Of a stretch of 47,580 nucleotides of DNA, positions 12,580 to 23,045 are shown piece after piece. The position numbers and the translations under genes were made by a program. The notes under the pieces were generated by a model, which searched no databases, was not told the DNA's origin, and saw only the letters and a program-made list of their open reading frames with translations. Position 1 is the first letter of the stretch; each line of letters begins with the position of its first letter. Location of the stretch: assembly GCA_022767125.1 (NCBI GenBank), contig JALEPZ010000025.1, positions 1 through 47,580 of the forward strand. The letters are read 5' to 3'. The stretch is from Phocaeicola plebeius (lineage in GTDB: Bacteria > Bacteroidota > Bacteroidia > Bacteroidales > Bacteroidaceae).

Positions 12580-13584
12580 ATGATTGACGAAGTATATGCT
12601 GCTGCAGCCGGGCGTTACGACTGCGGCATGACCTATCGCCGGGCTGGCAAGAGCGGTGTCTTGCTGCCTGCCATTTCCCTGGGGCTGTGGCACAATTTCG
12701 GCGATGTTGACACGTTGTCGCTGAGCCGTAAGAAACTCCATTATGCGTTCGACCACGGCATTACACATTTCGACCTGGCCAACAATTACGGTCCTGCCTT
12801 CGGGTCGGCTGAGGAGACGTTCGGCCAAGTGATGCAGAAATCCCTGGCTCCCTATCGGGACGAACTCTTTATCTCGACGAAAGCCGGCCATGACATGTGG
12901 CCCGGTCCCTATGGTTCTTGGTGCTCGCGAAAGTCGCTCATGGCCAGTCTTGACCAGAGTCTTCGCCGGATGCATCTGGACTATGTCGACATCTTTTACT
13001 GCCACCGCTACGACCCGCAGACACCCTTGGAGGAAACACTTCAGACCCTTGTGGATATGGTCCGCCAAGGAAAAGCGTTATATGTGGGCATTTCCAAATT
13101 TCCTCCTGAAGCGGCTTCGTATGCCTATCGTTACCTGAAAGAACACGAGACACCTTGTCTGCTCTATCAGGGACGTTACAACTTCTTCAACCGCGAACCG
13201 GAACAGCAGGGGATTCTGCAGCAGGCAGCGGAGCAGGGAAGCGGGTTCATCGCGTTCTCGCCGTTGGCGCAGGGGCTGCTGACAGACCGCTATCTGAATG
13301 GCATTCCCGAAGACTCGCGTATCGCCCGTGGTGGTTTCCTGAAGATAGAATCGCTCACGCCAGCTACCCTCCAGAAAATCCGCCGCCTGAATGAGGTGGC
13401 GCTGCGGCGGGGACAGTCGTTGGCTGAGATGGCACTGGCTTGGTTGCTGAGGAACGAACGGGTGACTTCGGTCATCGTCGGTGCCAGTTCGGTCGAACAG
13501 TTGGCCGGTAACCTGAAGGCCCTTCAGAACACGGCTTTCGATGAGGCCGAACTCCAGGAACTGGAGTCAATACTGGCTGAATAG
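12580..13584 (+). CDS. Aldo/keto reductase, YghZ-like
   Basis: A 334-residue NADPH-dependent TIM-barrel oxidoreductase. The catalytic tetrad is visible as Asp65, Tyr70 (HFDLANNYG), Lys101 (ISTKAG) and His142 (YCHRYDP). The motifs GPAFGSAEE and the insert MWPGPYGSWCSRKSL are typical of the L-glyceraldehyde-3-phosphate reductase (YghZ/GpR) branch, which suggests a role in reducing small aldehydes such as methylglyoxal, although the substrate is not proven. It has no signal peptide. It is transcribed as a single gene after the glycogen terminator. Confidence 0.92.
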   Translation: MIDEVYAAAAGRYDCGMTYRRAGKSGVLLPAISLGLWHNFGDVDTLSLSRKKLHYAFDHGITHFDLANNYGPAFGSAEETFGQVMQKSLAPYRDELFISTKAGHDMWPGPYGSWCSRKSLMASLDQSLRRMHLDYVDIFYCHRYDPQTPLEETLQTLVDMVRQGKALYVGISKFPPEAASYAYRYLKEHETPCLLYQGRYNFFNREPEQQGILQQAAEQGSGFIAFSPLAQGLLTDRYLNGIPEDSRIARGGFLKIESLTPATLQKIRRLNEVALRRGQSLAEMALAWLLRNERVTSVIVGASSVEQLAGNLKALQNTAFDEAELQELESILAE

Positions 13585-13683
13585 TTGACTCGAACAAGCC
13601 TAAAAGTTAATGATTGCTAAGCCGTGCAGTAATTCCGCCCCTTTCGTTGTTTATTCACCGTACTAACCAAAAACAGAACGAGT

Positions 13684-14403
13684 ATGAAGAAGTATCTACT
13701 GACTTTGTGTGCAGGGCTGGCCCTGCTACTGTCATCGTGCGATGACAACGACGGCTATTCATTGGGTGACCTGGCTGTGGACTGGGTGACTGTCCATGAC
13801 CAGGGGGATAAACTGTACACGTATACCGGCGACACATGGGGAAGCATGTGGCCTGCAGCCTCCGGTATTTTTAGTCCCGGACTGGAAGACGGACAGCGTG
13901 CTATCCTGTATTTCAATCCGCTGGCGGACAACTTTTCGGGCTACGATGTGGCCATCAAGCCGGAATACATCCGTCCTTTTCTCACCAAGCAGGTAGAAGA
14001 ACTGACGGAGGAGAACGAGGCCGACTATGCTGACGATCCTACCTATTTTGAGGAGGCTTGGATAGCTGCCGGTTACCTGCACATCCGCTTTCTGCAGAAA
14101 CTTCCGGAAGAAAAGTTGCACCGCGTCAGCCTGGTACATCGGGCGGGTGAACCCGTGGTGGCTTCGGATGGTTATATCCATCTGGAGTACCGTTATAATA
14201 CCTATGGTGACACCTTGCAGATGACGGCTCCTGCGCTGGTATGCTACCGCCTGCAGTCGTTGCCGCTGGAGGAGGCGAAAGGCATCAAGGTTCGGGTGAA
14301 CGACGCGCGGAAAGGGGTGCATGAAGTGGTCTTTGACCCATCGGACGAGCAACAGCGCGATGCGAAAGAATTGGAGGAGATTTCTGCCACCGAGGTACAA
14401 TGA
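13684..14403 (+). CDS. NigD-like lipoprotein
   Basis: The 239-residue protein has a lipoprotein signal peptide (MKKYLLTLCAGLALLLSSC, lipid-carrying Cys19) followed by DDNDGYSLGD. The rest reads like NigD-like proteins of Bacteroides: an N-terminal beta-rich OB-type half and a C-terminal half with YLHIRFLQKLP and a terminal acidic stretch. NigD was named from a nisin-like immunity gene cluster in Bacteroides, but most homologues, this one included, stand alone and their function is unknown. It would be anchored in the outer or inner membrane facing the periplasm. Confidence 0.82.
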   Translation: MKKYLLTLCAGLALLLSSCDDNDGYSLGDLAVDWVTVHDQGDKLYTYTGDTWGSMWPAASGIFSPGLEDGQRAILYFNPLADNFSGYDVAIKPEYIRPFLTKQVEELTEENEADYADDPTYFEEAWIAAGYLHIRFLQKLPEEKLHRVSLVHRAGEPVVASDGYIHLEYRYNTYGDTLQMTAPALVCYRLQSLPLEEAKGIKVRVNDARKGVHEVVFDPSDEQQRDAKELEEISATEVQ

Positions 14404-14535
14404 GTGTATTTCCTGCCGTATCTTTGAGTGAGTACTCAGGAGAGATAATGTATTTCATTCTGGGACAAATCGGATAAAGAAGGCTAAATAACAACTATTT
14501 AACACCTTCTTGGCGCGCATTTCCGAAAATAAGGC

Positions 14536-14543
14536 TATATTTG
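14536..14543 (+). promoter_or_regulatory. -7 promoter box for the PepSY-like gene
   Basis: TATATTTG is a full match to TAnnTTTG, with a TTGG at 14510-14513 at a 22-base spacing. It lies 27 bases before the ATG at 14571. Confidence 0.6.
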
Positions 14544-14570
14544 CGAATCACCAAACTGTATAAATGTCTT

Positions 14571-15005
14571 ATGAAAAAACTATTCATTTTATTTCTGGCC
14601 TTATTTGCTGTGTATACCGTGGCAGGGGCCGACAATGACAAGCCTATTGGTGTCGGTGAACTGCCGACAAAGGCACAAACGTTTCTTACCACTCACTTCA
14701 AGGATAAGAAAGTGGCCTTGGCGAAAGTGGAGAGCAACTTGTTGGACAAGACGTATGACGTGGTGTTTACAGACGGAGAAAAACTGGAGTTCGACAAGAC
14801 GGGAGCATGGAAAGAGGTGGATTGCAAGACTACCGGTGTTCCAGAGGCCATCGTTCCTGCCGCTATCCTACAGTATGTAAAGACCCATTATGAGAATCAG
14901 CGTATTCTTTTCATCGAGCGGGAGCAGAAGGAAACGGAAATCCGCCTTTCCAATGGATTGGAAATCAAGTTCGACAAAAAGAATCGGGTGATTGATATCG
15001 ATTGA
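14571..15005 (+). CDS. Secreted PepSY-like domain protein
   Basis: A 144-residue exported protein: a cleavable signal peptide (MKKLFILFLALFAVYTVAGA) and no lipobox. Two PepSY-like repeats follow, each with the pattern 'target sequence, then DGxxLEFDKxGxWKEVDC' (about residues 68-85) and 'NGLEIKFDKKNRVIDID' at the end. This is the Bacteroidetes PepSY-like (BLIP-like) family, periplasmic and of unknown function; regulation of peptidases or signalling has been proposed for PepSY domains. The start at 14571 is chosen because the promoter box overlaps any longer reading. Confidence 0.82.
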   Translation: MKKLFILFLALFAVYTVAGADNDKPIGVGELPTKAQTFLTTHFKDKKVALAKVESNLLDKTYDVVFTDGEKLEFDKTGAWKEVDCKTTGVPEAIVPAAILQYVKTHYENQRILFIEREQKETEIRLSNGLEIKFDKKNRVIDID

Positions 15006-15040
15006 GCCGGAGAGAGAATATCCGTCCAGAATAAAAACAA

Positions 15041-15090
15041 GAGGGTGCATCATGAGAAGGGAGTTCTTCTCTTAGAGATGCACCCTCTTT
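15041..15090. terminator. Bidirectional terminator between PepSY-like and SGNH genes
   Basis: GAGGGTGCAT (15041-15050) pairs with ATGCACCCTC (15078-15087), followed by TTT, with A-rich sequence on the other side (AATAAAAACAA). It lies between two convergent genes and can serve both. Confidence 0.8.
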
Positions 15091-15132
15091 GTTGTATCTG
15101 TGCCTCAGACGGGTAGGGGACAAGCGCTCCGT

Positions 15133-15969
15133 TCAGTCGAAATCTGCCGGAAAGGCCAGCAGTTGGTACATCAGCGCCTTGGCCATACGGCTGTGTCCGT
15201 CGGCATTGGGATGCAGGCGGTCTGTTTCTGAATGATGGAAGTAGCGGGCATGTTCATCCATCATCGGGAACAGTCCGCAGACACTGTTGAGGTCGATAAC
15301 AGGCACCGCCCATACATTGGCGGCTTCCTTGATAGCCTGTACGTATTCATCCACATAGTGCCCCAGTTTGTTGGGAAACGCCTCCGCAGGTTGGATGTTG
15401 TTGATGCTGAATTGTGCCTGAGCTCGGTGAATGGGTGTCAGCAGGATAATCTGTTGGGTAGGGAAATTCCGTTTCAGGTAGTCCATAGCCAAGTTGATAC
15501 GGCCTCGAAAGGTATCGGGATCCTGCGAAGGTGTCCGTTTCTTGCGGCCTTCCTTGCCACCGCCCTTTACGGTCGTATCCTGATAAACATAGTCGTACCA
15601 TTCTCCCAGCGGAATGCCGGCGTTATAATCGTTCGTTCCCGCAAAGACCAGGATGGCGTCGACTTGTCCATCGGCTTCCGCCTTCAGCTTCTGTGCCTGT
15701 TTCAGGATTCCGTTCCACTGGTTCCCGTTGATTCCATAGACCAGAGGCGTCAGCCCCAGCCATTCTTCCAGAAACTGCCAGTAATTCTTGGCAGTGCCCA
15801 CATGGACTTTGTCGGTGATGGAGTCGCCCAGAAAAGCCACGCGCTTTCCTTTCCACGGATTCGGCAACATCACCTCGTCTGCCTCCGTCTCCTGAGCAAC
15901 CCGTCCCGCTGTGGCGGGAGCGGTTGCTAATATGCCTGCCAGGATGCAGGCGGTTACTTGTGTATTCAT
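15133..15969 (-). CDS. Exported SGNH/GDSL-family hydrolase
   Basis: A 278-residue esterase-type protein with an N-terminal signal peptide ending near residue 22. The SGNH blocks are present: block I GDSI with nucleophile Ser50, the Asn block in FAGTNDYN (GTND 111-114), and block V DRLHPNADGH with Asp250 and His253. These fit a periplasmic carbohydrate or acyl esterase, for example deacetylation of glycans, but the substrate cannot be read from the sequence. A TATCTTTA box at 16004-15997 on this strand is a near-consensus -7 element. It is convergent with the PepSY-like gene. Confidence 0.85.
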   Translation of the reverse strand: MNTQVTACILAGILATAPATAGRVAQETEADEVMLPNPWKGKRVAFLGDSITDKVHVGTAKNYWQFLEEWLGLTPLVYGINGNQWNGILKQAQKLKAEADGQVDAILVFAGTNDYNAGIPLGEWYDYVYQDTTVKGGGKEGRKKRTPSQDPDTFRGRINLAMDYLKRNFPTQQIILLTPIHRAQAQFSINNIQPAEAFPNKLGHYVDEYVQAIKEAANVWAVPVIDLNSVCGLFPMMDEHARYFHHSETDRLHPNADGHSRMAKALMYQLLAFPADFD

Positions 15970-16077
15970 ATCGTTGCTGCTGTTAACTTTTGCGGATAAA
16001 GATACACAGTTTTTAGCGGAGACGGATGACTCAGACGAAGAATTTACGCGTTCTCGGTAAAAATTAACAGAGAGAAC

Positions 16078-17061
16078 TCATTTTGTCTTGTCTACGCAGT
16101 GTAGCACCTTTCCTTCTTTGTCAATCATATAGAGCGACAGTTTCTTCGGGGATGCGGTAAGGACCGAGAAGCCGGGTTCAGGCGAACAGAACACCGTCTG
16201 GGGAAGCGGCTTTACTTTACGGGCCAACGATCCTGCGCTGTTGACGATATAGTCTGTAGGGTCATTCGGCTGGCGGATATGCTGGAAATTGTGGATATGT
16301 CCGCAGATATACATGGCCACTTTATCGTGTTTCCGGAATATGGGGAGAAGTTTTTGCTGAAGGGCCTGCTGTTCGGCGATGTCCTTTTTCGTCTCAGCAT
16401 AGATCGGATGATGCCCTACCACCACAATCCAGTCTTCCTGGGCGGAGGAAAGGGTAGCGTCCAGCCATTGCAGTTGCGTCTGCGTATCCTGCAGCCGGGC
16501 ATCCGGATAGCGGTCGTCGGTGCGGTAACTGTCAATCAGGGGAGTCGTGTCAATGAAGACGACCCGTACCTTGACGCCGGCTTCATCATCGGCGAAAACT
16601 TTGGTGTAATAGCGGTCTTTCATCACCCAGCGGCGGCTCACCTTCGAATAGTCCAGCACCGCCTGCGTGTTTCCCCTGTATTCGTGATTGCCCAGCACGG
16701 GCAGCCAGTCAATCATCAGTTCCGGGTGGGAGTAGATGGCTTCATAGTTGCTTGTCCATAACGGGTCGTTGACAGAAGCTACCCCGTTGAAGTGGTGGGT
16801 GTCTCCCAGGGCAAGGATGGCTTCGGGACCGATGGCATCCGCCATTTCACCCATGCGTTCAGCGATGATTTTCTGGTCATAATAGCCGTTGCGGCCCAAG
16901 TCGTTGGCGATAAAGAAGTTGATGTCGGCTTCCAGTGATTTCCATTGTTCAGGGGTTTGTGCCTGCAATGGCAAGCCCATTGCCAGGCAACATAGTACTA
17001 ACAGGCATCGGAAAGTGGTTGCCTTTATCCACGTTTCTGCTTTTCTTTTTACTTGTTTCAT
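16078..17061 (-). CDS. Exported metallophosphatase, purple acid phosphatase (ACP5)-like
   Basis: A 327-residue calcineurin-like phosphoesterase with a signal peptide (residues 1-35). Metal-binding blocks run in order: DLG (Asp54), GDTHH (Asp87), GNHE (124-127), GHHP and GHIH. The layout around GD...FNGV and GNHEYRGN resembles mammalian-type tartrate-resistant acid phosphatase. In that family the first block is GDxxY, whose Tyr binds Fe3+; here the position is His90, so the metal site probably differs. The ATG at 17061 starts the signal peptide; a longer reading from 17103 has no support. A TATTTTTG box lies at 17097-17090. Confidence 0.85.
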   Translation of the reverse strand: MKQVKRKAETWIKATTFRCLLVLCCLAMGLPLQAQTPEQWKSLEADINFFIANDLGRNGYYDQKIIAERMGEMADAIGPEAILALGDTHHFNGVASVNDPLWTSNYEAIYSHPELMIDWLPVLGNHEYRGNTQAVLDYSKVSRRWVMKDRYYTKVFADDEAGVKVRVVFIDTTPLIDSYRTDDRYPDARLQDTQTQLQWLDATLSSAQEDWIVVVGHHPIYAETKKDIAEQQALQQKLLPIFRKHDKVAMYICGHIHNFQHIRQPNDPTDYIVNSAGSLARKVKPLPQTVFCSPEPGFSVLTASPKKLSLYMIDKEGKVLHCVDKTK

Positions 17062-17180
17062 ATTTTCTTTAGCTTTTGAAATTATAGGACAAAAATATGT
17101 CATGTCGGTTTCATCGGGAAGACAGGTTCGTGAAGAATCGGATACAAAGGTGTTACGGAACCGTTACATCATAAATAGCT

Positions 17181-17220
17181 GAGGAGGAGTGCCATCGCTG
17201 CTGCTTTGACTCCTCCTCCT
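17181..17220 (-). terminator. Terminator after guaA
   Basis: GAGGAGGAGT (17181-17190) pairs with ACTCCTCCTC (17209-17218), downstream of guaA on the minus strand. The T-run is short, so efficiency is uncertain. Confidence 0.6.
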
Positions 17221-17253
17221 CAGGATAAAAGAGGTAATGAAAAGGGATTTATC

Positions 17254-18807
17254 TTACTCCCACTCGATAGTGGCAGGCGGCTTCGACGAGATGTCGTAGC
17301 AGACGCGGTTGACTCCCTTTACCTTATTAATAATATCGTTCGAAACCTTTGCCATGAACTCGTAGGGAAGATGAGCCCAGTCGGCCGTCATGGCGTCGGT
17401 GCTGGTAACGGCACGAAGGGCCACGGCACGTTCATACGTGCGCTCGTCTCCCATCACGCCTACACTTTGTACGGGCAGTAGAATGACGCCGGCCTGCCAT
17501 ACCTGGTCGTAGAGGGCCGTTTCCTTGCCCTGTGCATCGCTTGTCTTCCAGTCGCGCAATCCTTGGATAAAGATATCATCGGCATCCTGCAGGATACGTA
17601 CCTTTTCGCGGGTGATGTCGCCCAAGATACGGACGGCCAAGCCCGGACCCGGGAAAGGATGACGACTGATGAGGTGTTCCGGAATGCCCAGTTCACGTCC
17701 TACGCGTCGTACCTCATCCTTGAAGAGCCATTTCAGGGGCTCGCAGAGGCTGAGGTGCATCTCCTCAGGCAGTCCTCCCACATTGTGGTGGCTTTTGATG
17801 GTCTTTCCGGTGATATTGAGGCTTTCGATGCGGTCGGGATAGATGGTTCCTTGTGCCAGCCACTTGGCATCGGTGATCTTGTGGGCTTCAGCATTGAAGA
17901 CCTCTACGAAGTCGCGGCCGATGATTTTGCGTTTCTTTTCGGGATCAGTAACTCCTTCCAGGTCCTTGAAAAACTTCTCGCTGGCATCGACTCCTATTAC
18001 GTTCAGTCCCAGACACTCATAATCGTGCATCACATTCCGGAACTCATTCTTGCGCAGCAGGCCGTGGTCGACGAAGATACACGTCAGGTTGCTGCCGATG
18101 GCACGATGAAGCAATACGGCGGCCACTGAGGAATCCACCCCACCGCTCAATCCGAGGATGACGCGGTCGTTGCCCACCTGTGCACGGAGTTCGGCCACCG
18201 TGGTGTCGACGAACGAGCTGGCACTCCAGTCCTGTTTGCCGCCACAGATGTCGACCACGAAATTCTTCAGCAACTGGGTACCGTCTTCCGAGTGGAACAC
18301 TTCGGGATGGAACTGTACGCCCCACAGCTTTTCGCCTTTGGCCTGATAGGCGGCAATGGCCACCTTGTCGGTCGAAGCAATGATTTCAAAATTGTCGGGA
18401 ATGGCCGTGATGGTGTCACCATGGCTCATCCATACCTGTGAATGTTCGCGAATCCCCTTCAGCAAGGGATTGTCGTGATCAAACTTCGAGAGGTGGGCAC
18501 GTCCGTATTCGCGGGAACCGGCCGGTTCCACCTTGCCCCCGTTGATGTAAGACATGAATTGTGCCCCATAGCAGATGCCCAGGATGGGGTATTTGCCCCG
18601 GATGTCGGTGAGGTCTACCTTGAAGGCTTTTTCATCATAGACAGAGAAGGGACTGCCCGATAGGATGACTCCGATAACCGAGGAGTCATCGTGGGGAAAC
18701 TTGTTGTAGGGAACAATCTCGCAATACATGTTCAACTCACGGACGCGACGGCCGATGAGCTGGGTGGTCTGTGACCCGAAATCGAGAATGATGATTTTTT
18801 CCTGCAT
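17254..18807 (-). CDS. guaA: GMP synthase (glutamine-hydrolysing)
   Basis: A 517-residue enzyme converting XMP to GMP with ATP and glutamine. The N-terminal class I glutamine amidotransferase has its catalytic Cys79 in GICYGAQ and the HPE pair in [10 protein letters not shown]. The ATP-pyrophosphatase domain has the PP-loop [10 protein letters not shown] near residue 222. The C-terminal dimerisation domain ends in the conserved PPATIEWE. Full-length, with all active-site blocks present. It is a single gene, divergent from gapA, with TATCTTTG at 18851-18844 as a likely -7 box. Confidence 0.98.
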   Translation of the reverse strand: MQEKIIILDFGSQTTQLIGRRVRELNMYCEIVPYNKFPHDDSSVIGVILSGSPFSVYDEKAFKVDLTDIRGKYPILGICYGAQFMSYINGGKVEPAGSREYGRAHLSKFDHDNPLLKGIREHSQVWMSHGDTITAIPDNFEIIASTDKVAIAAYQAKGEKLWGVQFHPEVFHSEDGTQLLKNFVVDICGGKQDWSASSFVDTTVAELRAQVGNDRVILGLSGGVDSSVAAVLLHRAIGSNLTCIFVDHGLLRKNEFRNVMHDYECLGLNVIGVDASEKFFKDLEGVTDPEKKRKIIGRDFVEVFNAEAHKITDAKWLAQGTIYPDRIESLNITGKTIKSHHNVGGLPEEMHLSLCEPLKWLFKDEVRRVGRELGIPEHLISRHPFPGPGLAVRILGDITREKVRILQDADDIFIQGLRDWKTSDAQGKETALYDQVWQAGVILLPVQSVGVMGDERTYERAVALRAVTSTDAMTADWAHLPYEFMAKVSNDIINKVKGVNRVCYDISSKPPATIEWE

Positions 18808-20153
<1,346 letters not shown>

Positions 20154-20182
20154 TCGAGTATCATCCACCGATAAATAAAGAA

Positions 20183-20219
20183 GAGGGTGTACCAATATTA
20201 TATTGGTACACCCTCTCTC
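20183..20219 (+). terminator. Strong terminator after gapA
   Basis: A perfect 15-bp stem pairs 20183-20197 with 20201-20215 around a three-base loop. The T-run after it is broken (TCTCT). Confidence 0.85.
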
Positions 20220-20344
20220 TGTCTGGCTACTGATTATTCACGGAGTTCTCTGTCTGCCTCGGCAACGTCATCAGGAAAGATGTTTTACGAGCTGATTTAT
20301 GAAGGAAATTCATACTGCGAGATGATGGATGGCAAGAAAACATT

Positions 20345-20467
20345 CCTATCGAACTGTCATGCTGAACGGCGTGAAGTATCTGAACACATTCACTTTGTGC
20401 TAACAGATTTCTCACTTCGTTCGAAATGACAGGGAAAATGAAAAGCGGGATGAAGATTCTCGGACAG
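20345..20467 (+). repeat. MITE-like intergenic repeat, copy A
   Basis: This shares GTCATGCTGAACGG, GCTAACAGATTTCTCACTTC and GAAATGAC with copies at 32649-32792 and, inverted, 33484-33649. The right terminal repeat AAGATTCTCGGACAG (20453-20467) is intact. The left terminal repeat seen in the other copies is missing, so this copy is truncated at its left end. Confidence 0.7.
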
Positions 20468-20517
20468 GCTGGGGGGGATGGGAGTGTATTACCCTCGAGT
20501 ATTGTTAGTATGCGTCT

Positions 20518-20564
20518 AAAAAAAGGAGAAAGGAATGTCCTATGATGGTGACACTCCTTCCTCC
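20518..20564 (-). terminator. Terminator after DUF4270 gene
   Basis: On the minus strand GGAGGAAGGAGTGTC (20564-20550) pairs with GACATTCCTTTCTCC (20539-20525) with two mismatches, followed by a run of seven T. Confidence 0.75.
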
Positions 20565-20590
20565 TTGCGTAGGATGAAAAAATGAAGGGG

Positions 20591-21994
20591 TTACTTCTTA
20601 GTCGGATGGGTATAGATGACCTGGAGACGAATCCTATCTGCATCGCGACCGGAGTCGAGGTCTTCTCCTCCATAGAGCATTGCAGAAGTCACGCTCATAT
20701 CATTCTCTACCCCGATGACATTTCCGTTTGAGTCAGTAGTCAGAGACACCGGAACCAGCAGCACCTTGTTCCAATTGGGATGTTGGGCTTTCCATTCTGT
20801 CCAGTGGGCGGCTCCTTTCTCGATTTCCGGACGTATCTCGCTGAAAATATGGCTCACCAGACGGTTCAGCTGGGTGAACGTGTAACTTGAGGAGGCTGAA
20901 CTGTAGGTCGAAGCAAACGAGGTCTTGTTGTCATAGATCTTATTGCCTTCAAAGAACGATTTCATATCGTCTTTCCGAACCATGAGCAACTGGGCAGGAG
21001 TGCCCATCGTAGAACGGTCGGACGGGTTTTTATATTTCTTGATGCTCAGTGAAGCAGCGTTCAGCGTATCAGCCTGGTGTTCCGAGTCGTTGTAGATTTC
21101 TTCCAATGGCAACACCATTTCTGTACATACGCCGGCAGGAGTCTTCAGGTACGTGCACGACTTGTCCTGGGGCAGGCGGTCGAGGTGGGCATTGCGGAAA
21201 CGGGTGGACATGAACACTTCTTTCGAAGAAGCCAATGCCACGCGTGTGTATGCGGTCGAGTCGGCCGTGTCGGCACTGTTGCGGATGGTGTACTCGGCCA
21301 CGATATTCAAGTAAATGTCGTCGATATACAGCACGCAGCCATCGCCGCCAATGGTATGTATGTAAAAGCCTTTCAGTACATTGTTGATGAAAGATGCTCC
21401 GTCATTGAAGTTGGCATGGTCGTTTTCTTCGTATTTTTGGAAAAGGTAGTCACAGAAATCCTTGTTGAGGGTGATGGCGACCGAGTCGCCCTTGTTGACA
21501 CCCGTGTACGCTGTATAGTCTTTGGTGGCGAAAGCGGGAGCGGCAGGATTGTAGAACCGTGCGGGATCGAGGTTCGAATAATACAGGTTCTTGTCCGTTC
21601 CGTTGTCCATGATGGCCTGCGAGAGGGTGTCCACTTGCAGCCGCATGGTTGCCAGCGAGTCGCCATAATAGCTGGAATAGTACAGCTGGAGAATCGCGTT
21701 GCTGATTCCCTTGGTGGTGGAAGGCAGGCGGTAGTTCTCCGGCCAGTTAATCTGTGTCAGGAAGTCAGCGTTGAATTCCCCGAAGTATTCTTCGGTGAAC
21801 TTGCCCAGATAGGCCGTACTGGTCCGTGAATAGATGGAGTCTAGCAATACAGTCCGAGTGCTGACGGGGTACGAAGAAGCCGAAGCTGGAATCTGGTCGT
21901 AGTCGGCAACGATATTGCCGATTCCGGTCGTATCGTCGTCACAGCTGTAGAGGGTGGCAGCCAAGGCAAGGGCTGCCAGGAACTTGAGTTTCAT
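20591..21994 (-). CDS. DUF4270 lipoprotein
   Basis: A 467-residue lipoprotein with signal peptide MKLKFLAALALAATLYSC (lipid Cys18). The body matches the Bacteroidetes DUF4270 family in length and layout, with the early GIGNIVADYDQIPASASSY segment and a C-terminal part ending in RIRLQVIYTHPTKK. Function is unknown; the lipobox places it on the outer face of a membrane in the cell envelope. It follows the starch-synthase-like gene by 33 bases on the same strand, so the two are probably co-transcribed. This pairing, opposite panC, recurs in Bacteroides genomes as I know them. Confidence 0.85.
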   Translation of the reverse strand: MKLKFLAALALAATLYSCDDDTTGIGNIVADYDQIPASASSYPVSTRTVLLDSIYSRTSTAYLGKFTEEYFGEFNADFLTQINWPENYRLPSTTKGISNAILQLYYSSYYGDSLATMRLQVDTLSQAIMDNGTDKNLYYSNLDPARFYNPAAPAFATKDYTAYTGVNKGDSVAITLNKDFCDYLFQKYEENDHANFNDGASFINNVLKGFYIHTIGGDGCVLYIDDIYLNIVAEYTIRNSADTADSTAYTRVALASSKEVFMSTRFRNAHLDRLPQDKSCTYLKTPAGVCTEMVLPLEEIYNDSEHQADTLNAASLSIKKYKNPSDRSTMGTPAQLLMVRKDDMKSFFEGNKIYDNKTSFASTYSSASSSYTFTQLNRLVSHIFSEIRPEIEKGAAHWTEWKAQHPNWNKVLLVPVSLTTDSNGNVIGVENDMSVTSAMLYGGEDLDSGRDADRIRLQVIYTHPTKK

Positions 21995-22027
21995 ATACGG
22001 ATAGATAACTATTAATCTTAAACTATG

Positions 22028-22846
22028 TTAGGCGTTTTCCAATACCTGGTCGTAGAGTGCATTGCAGGCATCGGCATACTCAGTATCCGACGGGCAGAAG
22101 TCCACGATAGGTTTGTTGAGGCTACGCGCGAAATCCATCACCTTTTTGCTGACCTTCTGGCTGTTCGACACTACACCGTCGGCATAGGCAATGGCCAGTT
22201 TGCAGAGCTCATCGTAGTCGATGGTGTCGTTCACCATGCTCAAGTCTTCGAGTCCCACTCCCTTGAGCAGCACCTGCTCCTTGAAGTTAGGCACGAGGTT
22301 CGACTTGAATCCGTCTTCATAGACCGAGAAAATCACCTTGGAGTCTCTGAAGGAAGGCTCTTCGCTGTACACCTTTTTGATATATAAGGGAACGATGGCA
22401 CTCATCCATCCGTGGCAGTGGATGACATCGGGACACCAGCGGAGCTTCTTGACCGTCTCGAGTACACCGCGGGCATAGAAGATGGCGCGTTCACCGTTGT
22501 CTTCGTATTCCTTTCCGTCTTCGTCGACGGTCATCAGACGATGCTGGAAATAGTCGTCGTTGTCGATGAAGTACACCTGGCGGCGGGCTGCCTGAATGGA
22601 AGCCACCTTGATGATCAGGGGATGGTCGGTATCGTCAATGATGAGGTTCATTCCCGATAGACGAATCACTTCATGCAGCTGGTTCCTGCGTTCGTTTACA
22701 TTTCCCCACTTCGGCATGAAAGTCCTGATTTCCCGGCCTTTGTCTTGTATAGCTTGCGGAAGGCTTTGTCCAATCAATGAAAGTTCACTTTCGGGTACGT
22801 ACGGAGTAATTTCTTGTGTAATGAATAATATTTTTTTCACGCTCAT
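22028..22846 (-). CDS. Half-length starch/glycogen synthase-like protein (GT5 N-domain only)
   Basis: The 272-residue protein resembles the N-terminal (acceptor-side) domain of GT5 glycogen synthases: KKILFITQEITPYVPES at the start and DVIHCHGWMSAIVPLYIK around residues 130-150. The whole C-terminal GT-B half that binds ADP-glucose is missing, yet the frame is clean and ends normally. The KxGGL motif needed in GT5 enzymes is replaced by ESELSLIGQ. It is usually annotated as glycogen synthase in this group, but as seen here it is unlikely to be an autonomous enzyme. The ATG at 22846 is chosen over an upstream extension because TACCTTTG at 22881-22874 would promote it. Confidence 0.8.
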   Translation of the reverse strand: MSVKKILFITQEITPYVPESELSLIGQSLPQAIQDKGREIRTFMPKWGNVNERRNQLHEVIRLSGMNLIIDDTDHPLIIKVASIQAARRQVYFIDNDDYFQHRLMTVDEDGKEYEDNGERAIFYARGVLETVKKLRWCPDVIHCHGWMSAIVPLYIKKVYSEEPSFRDSKVIFSVYEDGFKSNLVPNFKEQVLLKGVGLEDLSMVNDTIDYDELCKLAIAYADGVVSNSQKVSKKVMDFARSLNKPIVDFCPSDTEYADACNALYDQVLENA

Positions 22847-22873
22847 ATTATTTATGTTGCTCAAAAACCTTTG

Positions 22874-22881
22874 CAAAGGTA
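22874..22881 (-). promoter_or_regulatory. -7 promoter box for the GT5-like/DUF4270 pair
   Basis: TACCTTTG on the minus strand, with TTTG at 22907-22904 as the -33 element and a 22-base spacer. Both match the Bacteroides sigma-ABfr consensus. Confidence 0.7.
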
Positions 22882-23045
22882 CAAAAAAATCGTATAAGAA
22901 AGGCAAAAACAGCTGGTTAATTATTCTTTATCCTGCCAAAAACACTTCGGAAGGGGGAATGTCTGCTAAATTTTTTGCGCCAAACTTCTTTATTATATGG
23001 TAAATAATTGGTTACTTTGCACCCGATTTCAAAATTACGATAGAA

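Larger units (their letters stand above)
20216..20590. other. Intergenic region with MITE-like copy and a terminator
   Basis: No gene is supported. It contains the MITE-like copy at 20345-20467 and a minus-strand terminator at 20518-20564. The stretch 20220-20344 shows nothing recognisable. Confidence 0.6.

Noticed and set aside
15232..15930. A 232-codon plus-strand ORF opposite the SGNH hydrolase
   Set aside because: It is a shadow: the minus-strand frame has a signal peptide and all SGNH blocks, while this one has no recognisable feature.
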